A stretch of DNA of 64,000 bases from Patellaria atrata CBS 101060. Its lineage: Eukaryota > Ascomycota > Dothideomycetes > Patellariales > Patellariaceae. Positions within the stretch are counted from its first letter, which is position 1. The number at the start of each line of letters is the position of its first letter. The translations under genes were made by a program, and so were the position numbers. The notes under the pieces were generated by a model. It was not told the DNA's origin. It ran no database searches and worked only from the letters and a program-made list of their open reading frames with translations. Below, in pieces: positions 10,721 through 22,186 of this stretch. The stretch covers positions 1,673,038 through 1,737,037 of the forward strand of contig MU006091.1 of NCBI GenBank assembly GCA_010093705.1. Direction: 5' to 3'.

Positions 10721-12779
10721 TCAGAAAACGCGACCTTTAGTCTGCTTCAACCCTCTAACATCGATGTTCTCCCAGACCAGGATACTGATAATAGCCACGG
10801 GCATGACAGCTGACCCTGCAATGGCGAGACGGCGCTGAACGATTCCATAAACTTTGACAATTGCGTCTCTTTCCGGACTGCCCCATTGATACGACAACTG
10901 TGTTGCTAGTGAGCCATAAATCAATGTTGCATTTTGCTTACTTGCTTCGGGCAGATGTTCCTCGAGGAGCGGAAGTAAAGAATTAGTCCAGATGGTTCCA
11001 GCGATGGATTGACCAATAGAGCCACCGATAGAGGAGAATAGACCGAGCAAGGCAAAAACTACGGCAATTTCATTATGGGTGACAACTGCCATGACAGCAA
11101 TCTGCTGGCAAATGACGAGTGTACCACCAGCGAAAGCGATGAAAATTTGACACATTATAATGTATCCTAGATGGGTGTGCGGATGGCGAAAGTGAACGAG
11201 GAGAGCTGTGCCTAAGGTAGTGAATGGTATGGCGATCATTGCGAGAAGCTTGAATTTTCCAGTCCAACGGATAATCCTATCATCATGATTAGCCTTCTTG
11301 CACAAGAAAATATAACCTCGTAGAGACAGATGACTTACAAACCAACAATTGGGGAGATGCCGCAAGCACCGAGCGTATAAATGTTGAGGACGTATCCCGC
11401 ATCTCTGATGCTCAATTGATGCACAACTTGTAAATACGAGGAAAAGTAAATATCCCAGCAGCTGTCGAATGTCAGTATCAAATATAGAACATCGATAGCT
11501 AGTGCTTACTAAAAGCTCACGAATAGAGAACCGGAGAGAATGCATGCGCCTAAGATTGTTCGATCTTTCATGTACCGAAACGGTAAGAAAGACACTGGCG
11601 CAAAGAACTTCTCCCAGATACCGAAAGCTATCAGAACTACGACGCCTAAAACGATCATAGCAATGATATGCGCTGATTTCCACCTATTTAAGGACTGCGC
11701 AGCTAAGGTCAGGGGAAGTAATATCAGAGCAAAACCCGCAACCACGAGAAAAGTTCCGATAACTAAAAATATTAGTGCACTACTTTAGACATTGTTCTAA
11801 TTCTCTCACCGTCAAACTCTCTAATATAGTATATAAGAGACTGGGAGAAATTGCGACCTGAAGAGCCCCTCGGTGGAGCAATTCCTTGTTTCTTCGCTTT
11901 CATATGGTAGAAGACGAAGATTACGATTAGCGGAAGAGATATTATCAGAGTGATAATACTGAAGGCGCCAAAAGCCCATCTGAAATTGCTATGTTCGTAG
12001 AACTGTTGTGCCGCATCAGGCCCAGCAAAGGTGGTCGCGATATATGGAGTGCTAATAAGACCGAAGATAATCGAGCGATTCTTAACGGACGTCGCGTCGG
12101 ACACGAGAACAGCTATAACGTAATTCATTCCATTGAATCCGACCCAGTAGAAAACCTATCATGTTTTAAGCATCCCCATTTGTAACTGAACAGAAAACAC
12201 ACCTGAGCTGCAGCATAAGTCTCTACGTTCTGGCAGACTGCCATCAAAACCAGGCCTGAGATATCGTTAGCATCCTATTGACATTGATTAGAAGAGATAA
12301 TACCAAGTGTACAGAAGAACAACATCAGGGAGAACCCTTCAACACGGCCCCAGATGTCTATCAGTTTTGCCAATGGAAGCCTGGTAACACCTGCAATAAT
12401 CCCTGACATAACATTGGTGGTCGCGAGAAGGGAATGCTGATTAAATGAAGACGTAACATATGGGGCAAGATTCGATGTAATCTGCTGCTGTAGAGTATCT
12501 ACGAAGCTGATGACATAGATTCTAGGAGATGTTAGCCACTACAATAATCAAAGAGTACAGACGACAATACACGACAAAAGTTAGGACCATTGCTCTATTT
12601 GTCCATACGGATGTAATGGCCTCCACTTGTTTAACGCCGTCTTGTTTAACCTCAATTTCAAATTCAACACCAACCCTTCTGTGTTCATGGTGTTGTGCTT
12701 CTTTGGACCCAGCATCGTGCGAATGCTTCGAGTCTGAGGCATCGAGCCTGGGAGCTCGTTTTTCATCAGCCTCAGCCAT
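10721..12779 (-). CDS. MirB/Sit1-type siderophore-iron transporter (MFS)
   Basis: Seven exons on the minus strand (12571-12779, 12304-12521, 12203-12255, 11810-12155, 11510-11762, 11339-11461, 10721-11276) encode 585 residues. The N-terminal ~50 residues are hydrophilic, with GVKQVEAITSVWTNRAM just before the first helix, a hallmark of the fungal siderophore transporter (SIT) family. About 14 hydrophobic helices follow. Family-like segments include ISFVDTLQQQITSNLAPYVT, GFNGMNYVIAVLVSDATSVKNR, GRVEGFSLM and VVFALLGLFSSIGGSIGQSIAGTIW. The protein should be a plasma-membrane H+ symporter importing ferric hydroxamate siderophores. The substrate cannot be read from the sequence. All introns are 47-62 nt. 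A candidate iron-responsive GATA site lies about 870 bp upstream. Confidence 0.92.
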
Positions 12780-14257
12780 ATGGAGAAGAAATCGAGGTTG
12801 AAAAGGATTAAAAATTCAGAACGAATGCAAACGCTTGCTATGAAGTTAGAATTCTCTCCGAAGCTTTTTATTTATGCACGAAGGCCGTGGGGGAAATGGA
12901 ATCATATGTGAACTGGCAGTCCCAGGCCCAAGGGTCTGTTCACCCTCAGGCCAGATGGAAAAATTATTTCCACGTTAATTAAGCAGCTAGTGGTGACACA
13001 TGCAGTAGAGCGACAAGAACAAACCTGGATCTAGATTTGATCCATCATTGACTGATTTAGCGTTTCCTCCGATTATGGCGGGATTATTGAATTCAGTTGT
13101 AAGGGAAGAGAACATTTCAAGCCTCGGGGACAAGCAATGTAAGCGTTGACATGGTCGAGAAGCGAAGGTTCCCTTGCATGAATACCAGTATGCCGATAGG
13201 GTAGTATAAAGTACTTATATTTTGCACGTAGAAACAAAGATAAAAGAAATTCTCCGTGAAGGCCTTCTTAAGGAATTGGGATTGAAATCATTAACGTTTG
13301 GCTGATTGGAACTACTACCAAAGGAAACCAAAGAATGAAATAGATGCTCACACCACCCGTTCTGATGATGATGATATTGATGCAAATCTTGTCAAGGTGA
13401 TCAGTAGTTCTTGAATCTTTAAAGAGAAAGGAGTATCTACCGAGAGAAGATATACTCTGCAGTTCTTCATAATCGAGCCGACCATCGTCAACTTGGGAAT
13501 GGCCGGTTGTGTCAAGGGTGATAGACACCCAGTGACGCCGTCTCAACGGTTTTCGGGCATAGTGACAGTTGAAGGAAGGTCAATTGTATTTAGCTAGAGA
13601 GATCTTCCAACTTCCTTATGCGACATCGGATGGAATTGGTTGGCAAAGGATCAGATAACCTAATATCAACCCCCGTGGAGTCCTCCCTGGCTCATAGGCG
13701 ACCACTCTCAGTCTCCGGCGAAAATTCTGATCTTATCGGTTCGATCGATTAGATAACATGATTCGCGCCACCAACATCGCCATCTAGCTATCGCTTGTAG
13801 CGATCCATAACTGAAATTCTTGTAAGAAGTGAATGAAAAATTGGTTTCCTTTTTCATCTTCTGCGTCTTCTATGGTATGCTACTCCGAGGTAAACTATGA
13901 TAAAGACATTTTAAAGTAGTGACTCAGTTCGGATGTATTCACGAAGGGCGAGCCGACGTGTGGAAAGAGCAATTCGTGAGGCTGACGAGAAAACATTTCT
14001 CTCATTAGGATTTTTATATATGTTACTTTCCGTGAGGTAATCATTTGCTTCCAAATTGAAACTACAATAATGGCGTCTACCTGCTAATGCATAGTGTCAA
14101 ACATGAAAGAAACGATTATAATCTTGCTGTTACTTCTCCTTAATTGACGATATTTCATAACGGCTGACTGAACAACATATCAATCTAATCCGCTATATGA
14201 CCACGACTAAACCCCCGCATCAAGAGAAAAGAACTTTCATTCTGTTCGAATACTACT
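12780..14257. other. intergenic upstream of siderophore transporter
   Basis: This 1.5-kb spacer holds a GATA-type site (listed separately). It also has a weak minus-strand coding-like stretch at about 13270-13550. There, splicing a 5' GTAGAT to an ATCATCATCAG acceptor would give a short Ser/Asn-rich frame. No start with adequate context was found, so no gene is called. Confidence 0.45.
13649..13658 (+). promoter_or_regulatory. candidate SreA-type GATA site
   Basis: The ten bases GATCAGATAA match the extended consensus (G/A)ATC(T/A)GATAA known for fungal iron-responsive GATA repressors (SreA, Sre1, SREP). The site lies about 870 bp upstream of the start codon of a siderophore-iron transporter, a classic target. 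The match is direct; function is inferred. An exact match in a spacer this size is expected by chance only about once in a hundred tries. Confidence 0.45.
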
Positions 14258-14762
14258 TCAGTGAGCCGTCTCGTCGGAGGAGACCTCAGTCCGGAGCTCT
14301 TGAAGCCTAAGAATTGAGCTGACTTCCGCGAGTAAACCCAACCATGCTACTCCAATTGACGCGTATCTGACATCAGCGATGAGTTGAGAGGCGGAACTTA
14401 TGTCACACATCAGTTACTATTCTGATCCTGGAAGAGGAACTTACAGAGTCCAATGTATTATGAAGGATGACCATTCCTGCACACGTGATAATATTTCTAT
14501 CGTTCGAAATGTTTGTTCGGCAGTATCAATGAACTCAATGAGCCGTCGCAATTCCTTCCCAAACCTTTGAAACTGGTTGTACCACAGTGCGCGGCGGAAT
14601 TGGTTCGCATGTCGCCTGCGAAGTTGCTTACAGATCTCAGCAATCTCGATAAGTCTGTTGTATTTGATCTCATTGAAACCGTATATAATCTGCGAGGAAA
14701 CGGTGTGATGTGACTCCATCGAGAAGATCGATTTACCAAGCTCTGCGGAAAGTAAGACTTTG
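14258..14762 (-). CDS. 3' part of unresolved gene, weak HeLo-like helix pattern
   Basis: Two minus-strand exons join cleanly. The upstream one runs from about 14762 to 14445, ending at a GTAAGT donor. The last one (14396-14258) enters after a TAAG acceptor and ends in TGA. The 48-nt intron keeps one frame open for about 150 codons. The peptide is strongly helical: IKYNRLIEIAEICKQL, FRRALWYNQFQRFGKEL, RLIEFIDTAEQTF, then ASIGVAWLGLLAEVSSIL. The Trp-Phe-Leu-FID spacing is loosely reminiscent of HeLo-type domains of fungal prion and NLR proteins, but this is weak. I could not find a credible start exon upstream, so it may be a decayed gene. Confidence 0.3.
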
Positions 14763-17700
14763 CCTATGGAGAGGTGGAAGGCCAGATAGACGGATGCCAC
14801 GAATATAGAGGTTTACCGAGCTCACCGGGCTGAAAAGATGTCAATGTTTCCTTTTCGTTGTTCCCACGGTTACGGTTGAAGTGCTGATGCTTTGCGCCTG
14901 GCTACGACTCGAAAATGCCGATAACGTCGGTGTTTCGTAGTACGAGCACCACTAAACTTCTGCGTTAATGAATGCATGGATATGACTAGCCGTGAAGGGA
15001 AAATGATAAGCTGGTGGGCCAAATAGATTTCGATGGCGAAATCTTCATCACGCCAACATCTACACAGTGCAAAGAAGAGATAGTATTGTGCCATCGAGGA
15101 AGTGCGCATGAATTGTAGATAAAACTTATGATGGACCGATTGATCTTCCTTTTAGAGATGAAGTGGTAGACTTTATATAGTAAGGGGACCAAGGGGTGGT
15201 TGGGAGTAATATAAGATAAAGGAAAGTATTTCAAGGACGAGAGTTTCTATTCGGCACAGACTTAAACGTAGAACGATTTCACAAAATATTTTTCTTACCG
15301 ATAATTGACTCCTTTATGAGAGATAGATAAAATTCGGAAGGTTATTATAACGATCTATGCTGAAATACAACAAAGTAGCGCAAAATGTTGAACAGATGGT
15401 GCGTTGCGGACAGCCATCTGCGGCGTTGAAAATTCTATAGCGTAGCAACCCCTTTGCATTCGTAACGCATTTTGAGTAATGCAGTTGTCAATCTTCTTAC
15501 ACAGTCCCTTATGCCTGCTTATGTATCAGTATATGGAGCGTCTCTTATTGTCTCTGCGTCAAAACTTACCAATTAGTAGATGAGGATGTTTGCGAAGTCG
15601 CGAGGTCGCGGCCTACTGTAACAATGAAGGGAAGCGCGGTGAAAATCCCCAGGTCCAAGTGTCCCTCGGTTCACCCAACCTTACAGCAACACCACTCCCA
15701 TCCATTATAAAAACGGCTTAATTGCGCATCGAGCAGTATCCTAGCACTTCGAAGCCGACTTGTCTTTGAAGACAGCATCTCTTGCTCCCATTCAAAGCCC
15801 AGGATGACTCTATAACTCCTTGACATAAGAGCGCAGAGCCCACCAATATCCCGTCCACACCACATGTTCCTCAGCGGTACCTAACGATTCCCACAAGTGC
15901 ACATAAGACGTGTATTAGAGCCGAAGTAGTAAAATTAATATGCATCTGGAGTAGTAGCCGTGGCGGCTGTGGTGGTGATGGTCAGGAAAGCCCCTAAATC
16001 GAGTCTCATGCTGCTGGTGCGGGAAGGCACCGTGCAAGCGCTCACGGTCGATTACCACGTTTTATGTTATTCTGGACAAAACCTCTAGGACGATACTCAT
16101 GTTGAACTCAGGGGCAACCTGGATGAGTTGACTTCCTGGTCCTTATGACCGCCGCACAGTTTCCACCTCCGCACCCATATCAACTCGTATTAAAGAACAA
16201 TGAAGAGATAGCATACCGATCGCCCTCTTTCTAGCGCTTGCAAAATGCAACTACAATAGTAGGAATGGAATCCTGATCAGGTGTCAAGCACAAAATTCTT
16301 GAGAGGTGAATGTTAGGCGGTTGTTGGTGATGGATATATTGGATGGCTTTAATGTACCCGAACCTTCCACTCGTTATGCTCAGTTATCTACTTCCCCTAA
16401 AGCCAGAAGCGGAGGTATCTACAAGAACCCACTTGGTTGGTAGCAGTTGCTAATGAGATGTAATCGAGATTTTCTAGTATAAAGTCCTGAACGCATTTAC
16501 TATGGTAAAGAATAACGGATGATATACAAGAAAACAGGATCTTCCGACCCGCTCACTTCGCTCAATTTAGGGGTGATTTACTCCACTTGACGAGAAATCC
16601 CGAACGCGGTCTCGAGACTGATGTAGAACTACTGACACTTTGATATACTGATAATTCTGAGTGCTTTTGCCTCCAGAAACTATTCTTATAACTAACAAAT
16701 AGCCTTTTTTCCAGTAGAAACCACTTGAATCGCAATTGTTTTGAAAAGAGTACGAATCAGTTGTTGTGAGTTAGTGAGTCGTAGTTTATATTCAACAGAC
16801 ATCTTAGCTTTTAGTCCCGTTACTTTCTTCTATTATCTTCTCCGCAGGTTTAACCGAATCTTACGCTCTTCATAGGATATGAATATTCCAAAGGAGATTT
16901 CGAGAAACATTCTGTAGAACTACCCCACGCCCTGGATATATATTGACTAAGGCGACATTCCACTCCTCCAAAACTTTGTCCACGAGCGAAGGTAACTTAA
17001 GAACCATGAAAGCGTCTGAGGTTGTTACTACAAAAGTTCTTTTAACTTTTACAATACCTGCTCCATACATCACCTGCTCTCTGTCCTATTACATCTACTT
17101 GAACTATCAGATACTACCTCTAGCTATGATAACAATAAGAAGAAATGGTAAGGTCTTCACCATGCTAGGGAAAAGGTCACATTCACGCGTGTAACACTAT
17201 CATGAACTTATGAAGCACCGAGTTTTGCTTGGACAATAATCCATTTAGACTTTTTCTAGTTACATGAAGGAGCTCCATATGTTGACTGTTCATCCCAGGT
17301 CTTCGATTGAGGTATTACTGGATGCGTCAGAGCTCAGAATGATGAGAAGATATGACCACGTCGTTGCGAGAGTCGAGTAGACTGATGAGGTAAAGACATC
17401 TCGCATGACATGATAAGATGAAAAGGCGTTAATCATTTCGCGATAGCGCGAGCAATTTTCATGAAACCATTCCATCAAACCGCAGAAACAAGACACTCAA
17501 TCGCAGACATTTTGGAGAGGCAAATAGAAAATTCAACAAGATGTATCGAGGTCTTCCAACGTTACGGCCGAGAGCGACAGTGGCAGATTATCAAAGTCAA
17601 ATGAGCCAACCTGTTACCAAACGAAACCCAAAGACCCGTACACAAGAAGATCCCGTATACAACCGGACGCCATTTGTCCTCAAAAGAGCATCAAACTCCA

Positions 17701-17825
17701 TCAAGATCAGTCAAGGAGAAAGGAAATGAAGGCAACTGAATTACAGAAATAGGAAACAACACGACATAGAAACAAGGTACAAACATAACTTTTAAGATCG
17801 GCAGCATAGAAGCTTACGATTGGAA
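14763..17825. other. long gene-poor stretch
   Basis: These 3 kb hold no gene I can support. A minus-strand frame at 14870-15109 begins with a real ATG and might be the missing 5' part of the neighbouring gene. However, joining it needs an unusual GTAACC donor and gives no recognisable domain. The frames near 15671, 16870-17194 and 17290-17729 have poor composition and no family signal. The 3' flank of the Mei2-like gene lies at the right end. Confidence 0.45.
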
Positions 17826-19940
17826 TCAGCGACGAGATTGCCACTTGCGACCCTGAGGAGCATGATAACCGAGGGTCTGTTCAAATCGCACGTAGGTTGG
17901 AGACGGCCTACGAGAAAATCTGCCATGGGATGGGTAGTGACCTGAATTGACATTGGAAAATTGGGACCTAAAGGAATGGGATGCAGAAACTGAAGCATGA
18001 TAACGACCTGTACCAATGGGACTAAGGTTATTAGGCGCATTTTGGTCCATGTCTCTCAAAGCTTGATGACGGAGAGCTTGCGGGGTGCCACGGTCGTACT
18101 GGTCATCGAAAGATCGGCGGGCTCGGTTTGCATTTCCGCCATGGAACAATCCTTTAGGACTGATTGTTAGAAGGAGGCGGAGCGACTTGCGGTGGAGGAT
18201 CTAAGACGGATGAGCTTACCAATGACTCGTGCATTCTCAATAGATCGTTGAAGCTTACTGTAGTTGTTTGGTGGTGGAAAGTCCTTCTCTTCACCTGGAA
18301 CTGCTGGGTAAGGATCGCCATGCACGTAAAAGAGCTGGTCGTGTTAGTCAACAACTCATCAAGTGAGAGAGAGAATAGTACCTTTGGACGATAATCCGGA
18401 TGTTCAAGTCGAACGCTCGAGTTGCGGAAGTGCTCAACAAGCACCTCTACACCTTGTTGAGTCGCGAATGCAAGAGCGACTTCCTTGCGAGACGTAGGGA
18501 ATCCAGGCCAGGATCTGCCATTGACACGACGGAAGAAATTGACAACCGCGTCGGGATCAACGAAGTTGACGAAGGCATAACCTACACCACGACCGGTGGA
18601 GTAATCAATGCGATTATAAAGGAAATCGAATTGTCCTCTGCTTCCATTGTCCATCCAGTTCTTGAATGTAGCCTTATCAACGTTAGTTGTCAAAGCACTG
18701 GAACTGCACGTGGAAGTACTCACAAAGTCCATTTCATTGGGAATATTCCGAATCATGACGGTGGTGCGAAACTCCTCAAAGCGCTCAATCTTCGCAATGT
18801 CAATCGTGGTATTGATGCCATTGCAGCGAGGACGCCTAGGACTGAAGGCGTTTGAGCGATGGCGGTTGTTCGACTGAGACACATGAAAAAAAGCGACATG
18901 GTATCCAGTCTACGGTATGTTAGTCTTCAATCATTCGGAAAGAGACATATGCGACCTTGCTTGCACTCACATTGTTGATCGAGATCCTTGCAGGAGCTGT
19001 ACCGTTCCAGTTCAAGATGGCCTGCATTTGAAAATAACTCTGGCAATTGAGATAAATCTGAAAGCAGCTATTGTCGTGTTCTATGACCCAATGATGACGG
19101 AAGTCGCCAAATTGCCTGAGGAAGTACATCAGATCGAAAAGCATTTCGATACCAACCGGATTGTGGTGTTCAGTGCCAAATTCTTTCGTGGCTCTGAACG
19201 TGAGCTGGGTGAGATCTGGATTAGTATCCAAGAGGTCATCAGGTGCGTACATCGCCATGTTGTTAATGACCCGGTTGGATTCACCATTGCTGATGAACAA
19301 TGCTCTAACTCCACCATTAACTAAGGGATGGTGAGTAGATAGAGCATGATAGGCCACCACGGCATCTTCCACATTCGGGAAGAAGAGATAGACGTAAGTG
19401 CCATCTGTACGAGAAAACATGATGTTGCACTCTACTTCGTCAACCTGCCAATATCATTAGTCTATTTCTTTGAGAGGCGGGGAACGAGTCAATGGGTTGT
19501 GGTTAGTAATCGAGGAATTGCGTAACAGAAGGACTTACACTTAGGATTTCACGAAGAGCGTAACCGCAAGCAATGTCAGCGTAGCGAAATCCTTTAAGGA
19601 CAATAGTGCGGGTTTGCTGTTGGTATGAGTTGAAGAAGGAAAGGGTTGACGAGGATGCTGTCGCAGATTCGGAAATTGGAAGTTCGAACTGGACGTCAGG
19701 CATAGAACCCTTGTTGAGATCCTTAATTGTAGGACTGTCGGCGACATCATCATCAGACCCAGCGGTTGCAGACTTCGTTGGGACTGTGGACTTGGCCGTT
19801 GGCGAGAACTCGATTGCATTCGGGGAAAGCCTGTAAGCAGTAGGCGAATACACAGTGTCGATTGTACCTTCCGGCGTAACTGGAGGAGACGAACGCTCGC
19901 TGACGCCGAAACGCAACGATTGCGGAGTTTCTTGGTTCAT
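17826..19940 (-). CDS. mei2: Mei2-like RNA-binding protein, three RRMs
   Basis: Six exons on the minus strand (19539-19940, 18971-19444, 18724-18909, 18382-18672, 18220-18334, 17826-18151) encode 597 residues. Residues 1-110 are Ser/Thr/Pro-rich with several SP/TP sites. RRM1 starts about 112 (TIVLKGF). RRM2 is near 215-290 (MLFDLMYFLRQFGDFRHHWV). The C-terminal Mei2-type RRM3 starts about 341 (TTVMIRNIPNEMDF, then DFLYNRIDYSTGRGVGYAFVNF, FRNSSVRLEHPDYRPKLF). A conserved tail PPPNNYSKLQRSIENARVIG follows. RRM3 is diagnostic: Mei2 in fission yeast binds meiRNA and switches cells into meiosis. Its role in filamentous ascomycetes is less clear. Introns are 47-94 nt. The one that interrupts RRM3 after NEMDF is supported by alignment to the family. 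Confidence 0.93.
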
Positions 19941-22186
19941 GATGAAGACTTGACGATGAAAAGAAGATGACAAAGGACAAAGATTGGAAGGGGAAATGAC
20001 AAAGTAGATGGTCAATGTCTGGAAGACGGCGAAGTGATATCAATTGATACACAAGAAAGATGCGATGCGGTAAATGGGTTGGTGAAGGAATGCCACAACA
20101 CCGAAAAGGTATTTCTCAGCGATGTTGCGTCGTGTGTGGATGGAAAGGAAAAGTGAGAAAAGATGGAGGGAAGAGTGAACTTATAAGTTCTTTCCGTGAG
20201 CAAGTTTTGAAGACAAGCGAGCGTCGAGGCCTTCCAGGTTCTTCCCCAAAGAACAAACGGATTGGACCCTTATGGATTTAAGGTTGAGCTGATTATTCGT
20301 CATCCTCAAGAACGGGAAAACTGTATAGAATACCTTACCGGGTAACCGTAATATATTAGACCGAGTACTTATCTTACCGGGAGAGGGAGGGCAAAGGATA
20401 TCGTCCCGGAGCTATGGACCTTCAGGAGGATAGGGCCGAAGGGTATTACTCCCCTTGAAAGATTCGAATACCCGCTTCGAGCTATTCTTACGGGGTCAGA
20501 ATGCATACTAACAGTCTAACTGCGCTTTGCTATACCCCTATAACCAAAGGAACATACCGTAAGAGGATATTGTAGAAGGGCGCTCAAGCTACCTTAGAGT
20601 ATTGAGCTTTCCAACTACCTTGGACTTCACAATGCTCTAGAGCAGTCAATACTCCCTTTATTAAGATTCGCTCAAAGTACGGAGATGTAACTTGTTATTT
20701 TCGAAAAATTTGAACCACATATTAGGACCCTTCTTGAGTTGTGGTCTAGCTATTCTTCAAGATGTCTTCATTTCAACTACTTCCGCTCGGTAGGGGCGCA
20801 ACCTTTCGCGGCGTCAAAGCGGCAGCTCGCCCAAATCTATGGGCATTCTTAACTCAACAATCAGTCAAGAGTTGCATCATAATACCCCTTTTCTCAGACA
20901 GTCTCAAGCAATTACGAAGTTATTCATCAATCTAAAACAATTAGATCCTATTAAATAGGGGTACAGATCTAAACACACAGTACTAAGGGTAACCTGAGCG
21001 ACCGGACTTACCTTGATCTCCCTACCCTGGGCTGTCGCTAAGGTAGGGTAATTTTACATGAGCGTATCTGTCCACGGCATACTGTGTCCTCGACGTCATC
21101 GTAGTCTTCAGTTTCCTGCTTGATATGCGTAATATACACGAAGAAGCTGTTTAGGTTTTCCTGAGCATTTGCCTTACCTTACGGTCATGTCACCGTCTCA
21201 TCTCAGCTGGGCTCGCTGTAATGTTTGTGGGACTCTCGGTTTTCAGACAGAGAAGGGCTCTTATGAGGGATCTTAGCAAATCTTCAGCATCCTACCACCA
21301 AATGGTTTTTCCTGATCTACCCACGCATAAAGCCACTCCAAAGCGGCGTATTCGAATATACTTGAATTCATCTGCGGGGGTTTATGGTCACGCGAATACT
21401 ACATATTCATTGGTAGAATACTTGTCCCTTGATGGGAAAATCAGTGGTGTGAACCTCCTCAAGAGGGTGCTTAGAGGTGCTTCAAGTGGGCTGTATCTAG
21501 GTGCCGACGCCCTTCGAGACTTTTACCCGTCCACGGAGTCCTACAATGGCAAGTTTGGGAGACATAACTTTTTCAAAGCGCGAGATTGTTTCAGGGGTAA
21601 AATGAGGTCACAAATGAGAATATAGATATTCAAATGCGACATAAATATTGTTCCCTATCTTATGCAATATGAAATGCGATAAAGCTAAAGACCAGTTCAG
21701 AACCTGAAGTGTACATGAGGATCAGCTAGAATATTGTCCTTTTGGAAGGAGCACCTTGAACTGGGACGACGTTAGAATAAGGAAAGCACGGGGCTTGGAT
21801 GGTCGTCCGTTCCTGCAGTTTTGGGCCGCACCAGCATCCTTTTAAGCTTAGCCGAAAGCTGTCTCCGCTCGAACCCTGTCGGCCTTGTAAGCGTCGCTCG
21901 ATCAAGATTTCATTAGAATTGTCTATCGTTGTTTTTTACTGCTGATAATGATATCTGGTCTTGATGCAATGTGAGAGTTGTTGAATTAACCTTCAGAGCT
22001 TGCGAGGATATCTGATACAGTAATCTCGACCCGCCCCAAGACAATAGTTCTCCCAATTTCTTCCTCACAATCTCACTCGATAAAGACATCACAAATATCA
22101 TCAGAAAGTCAGAAACAGTTCACGAGAGTTCATCATAATCTCCCAAACTATCCTGATCGAGCGAGTTCCCTACGAGACGAGCCACA
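19941..22186. other. intergenic between divergent mei2-like and SEC15 genes
   Basis: This 2.2-kb divergent promoter region is mostly featureless. A plus-strand ATG-started frame at 21221-21625 encodes 134 residues with a basic N-terminal half (TPKRRIRIYLNSS). It matches nothing I know. It is listed separately at low confidence. Confidence 0.5.
21221..21625 (+). CDS. possible hypothetical protein, 134 aa
   Basis: This uninterrupted ATG-started frame is longer than most in the surrounding spacer. The product is basic (HKATPKRRIRIYLNSSAG), with GLYLGADALRDFYPSTESYNGKFGR-like composition in its second half. There is no signal peptide, membrane helix or known motif. It could be chance or a decayed gene. 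Confidence 0.22.
   Translation: MFVGLSVFRQRRALMRDLSKSSASYHQMVFPDLPTHKATPKRRIRIYLNSSAGVYGHANTTYSLVEYLSLDGKISGVNLLKRVLRGASSGLYLGADALRDFYPSTESYNGKFGRHNFFKARDCFRGKMRSQMRI

Noticed and set aside
13268-13546. Minus-strand 92-aa frame with a possible spliced form
   Set aside because: There is no ATG in usable context and no domain. The spliced alternative is only Ser/Asn-rich low complexity.
21850-21910. TTCGAGC-like T-loop on the minus strand suggesting another tRNA
   Set aside because: The flanking bases do not form a T-stem or acceptor stem, and no A box lies at the right distance.
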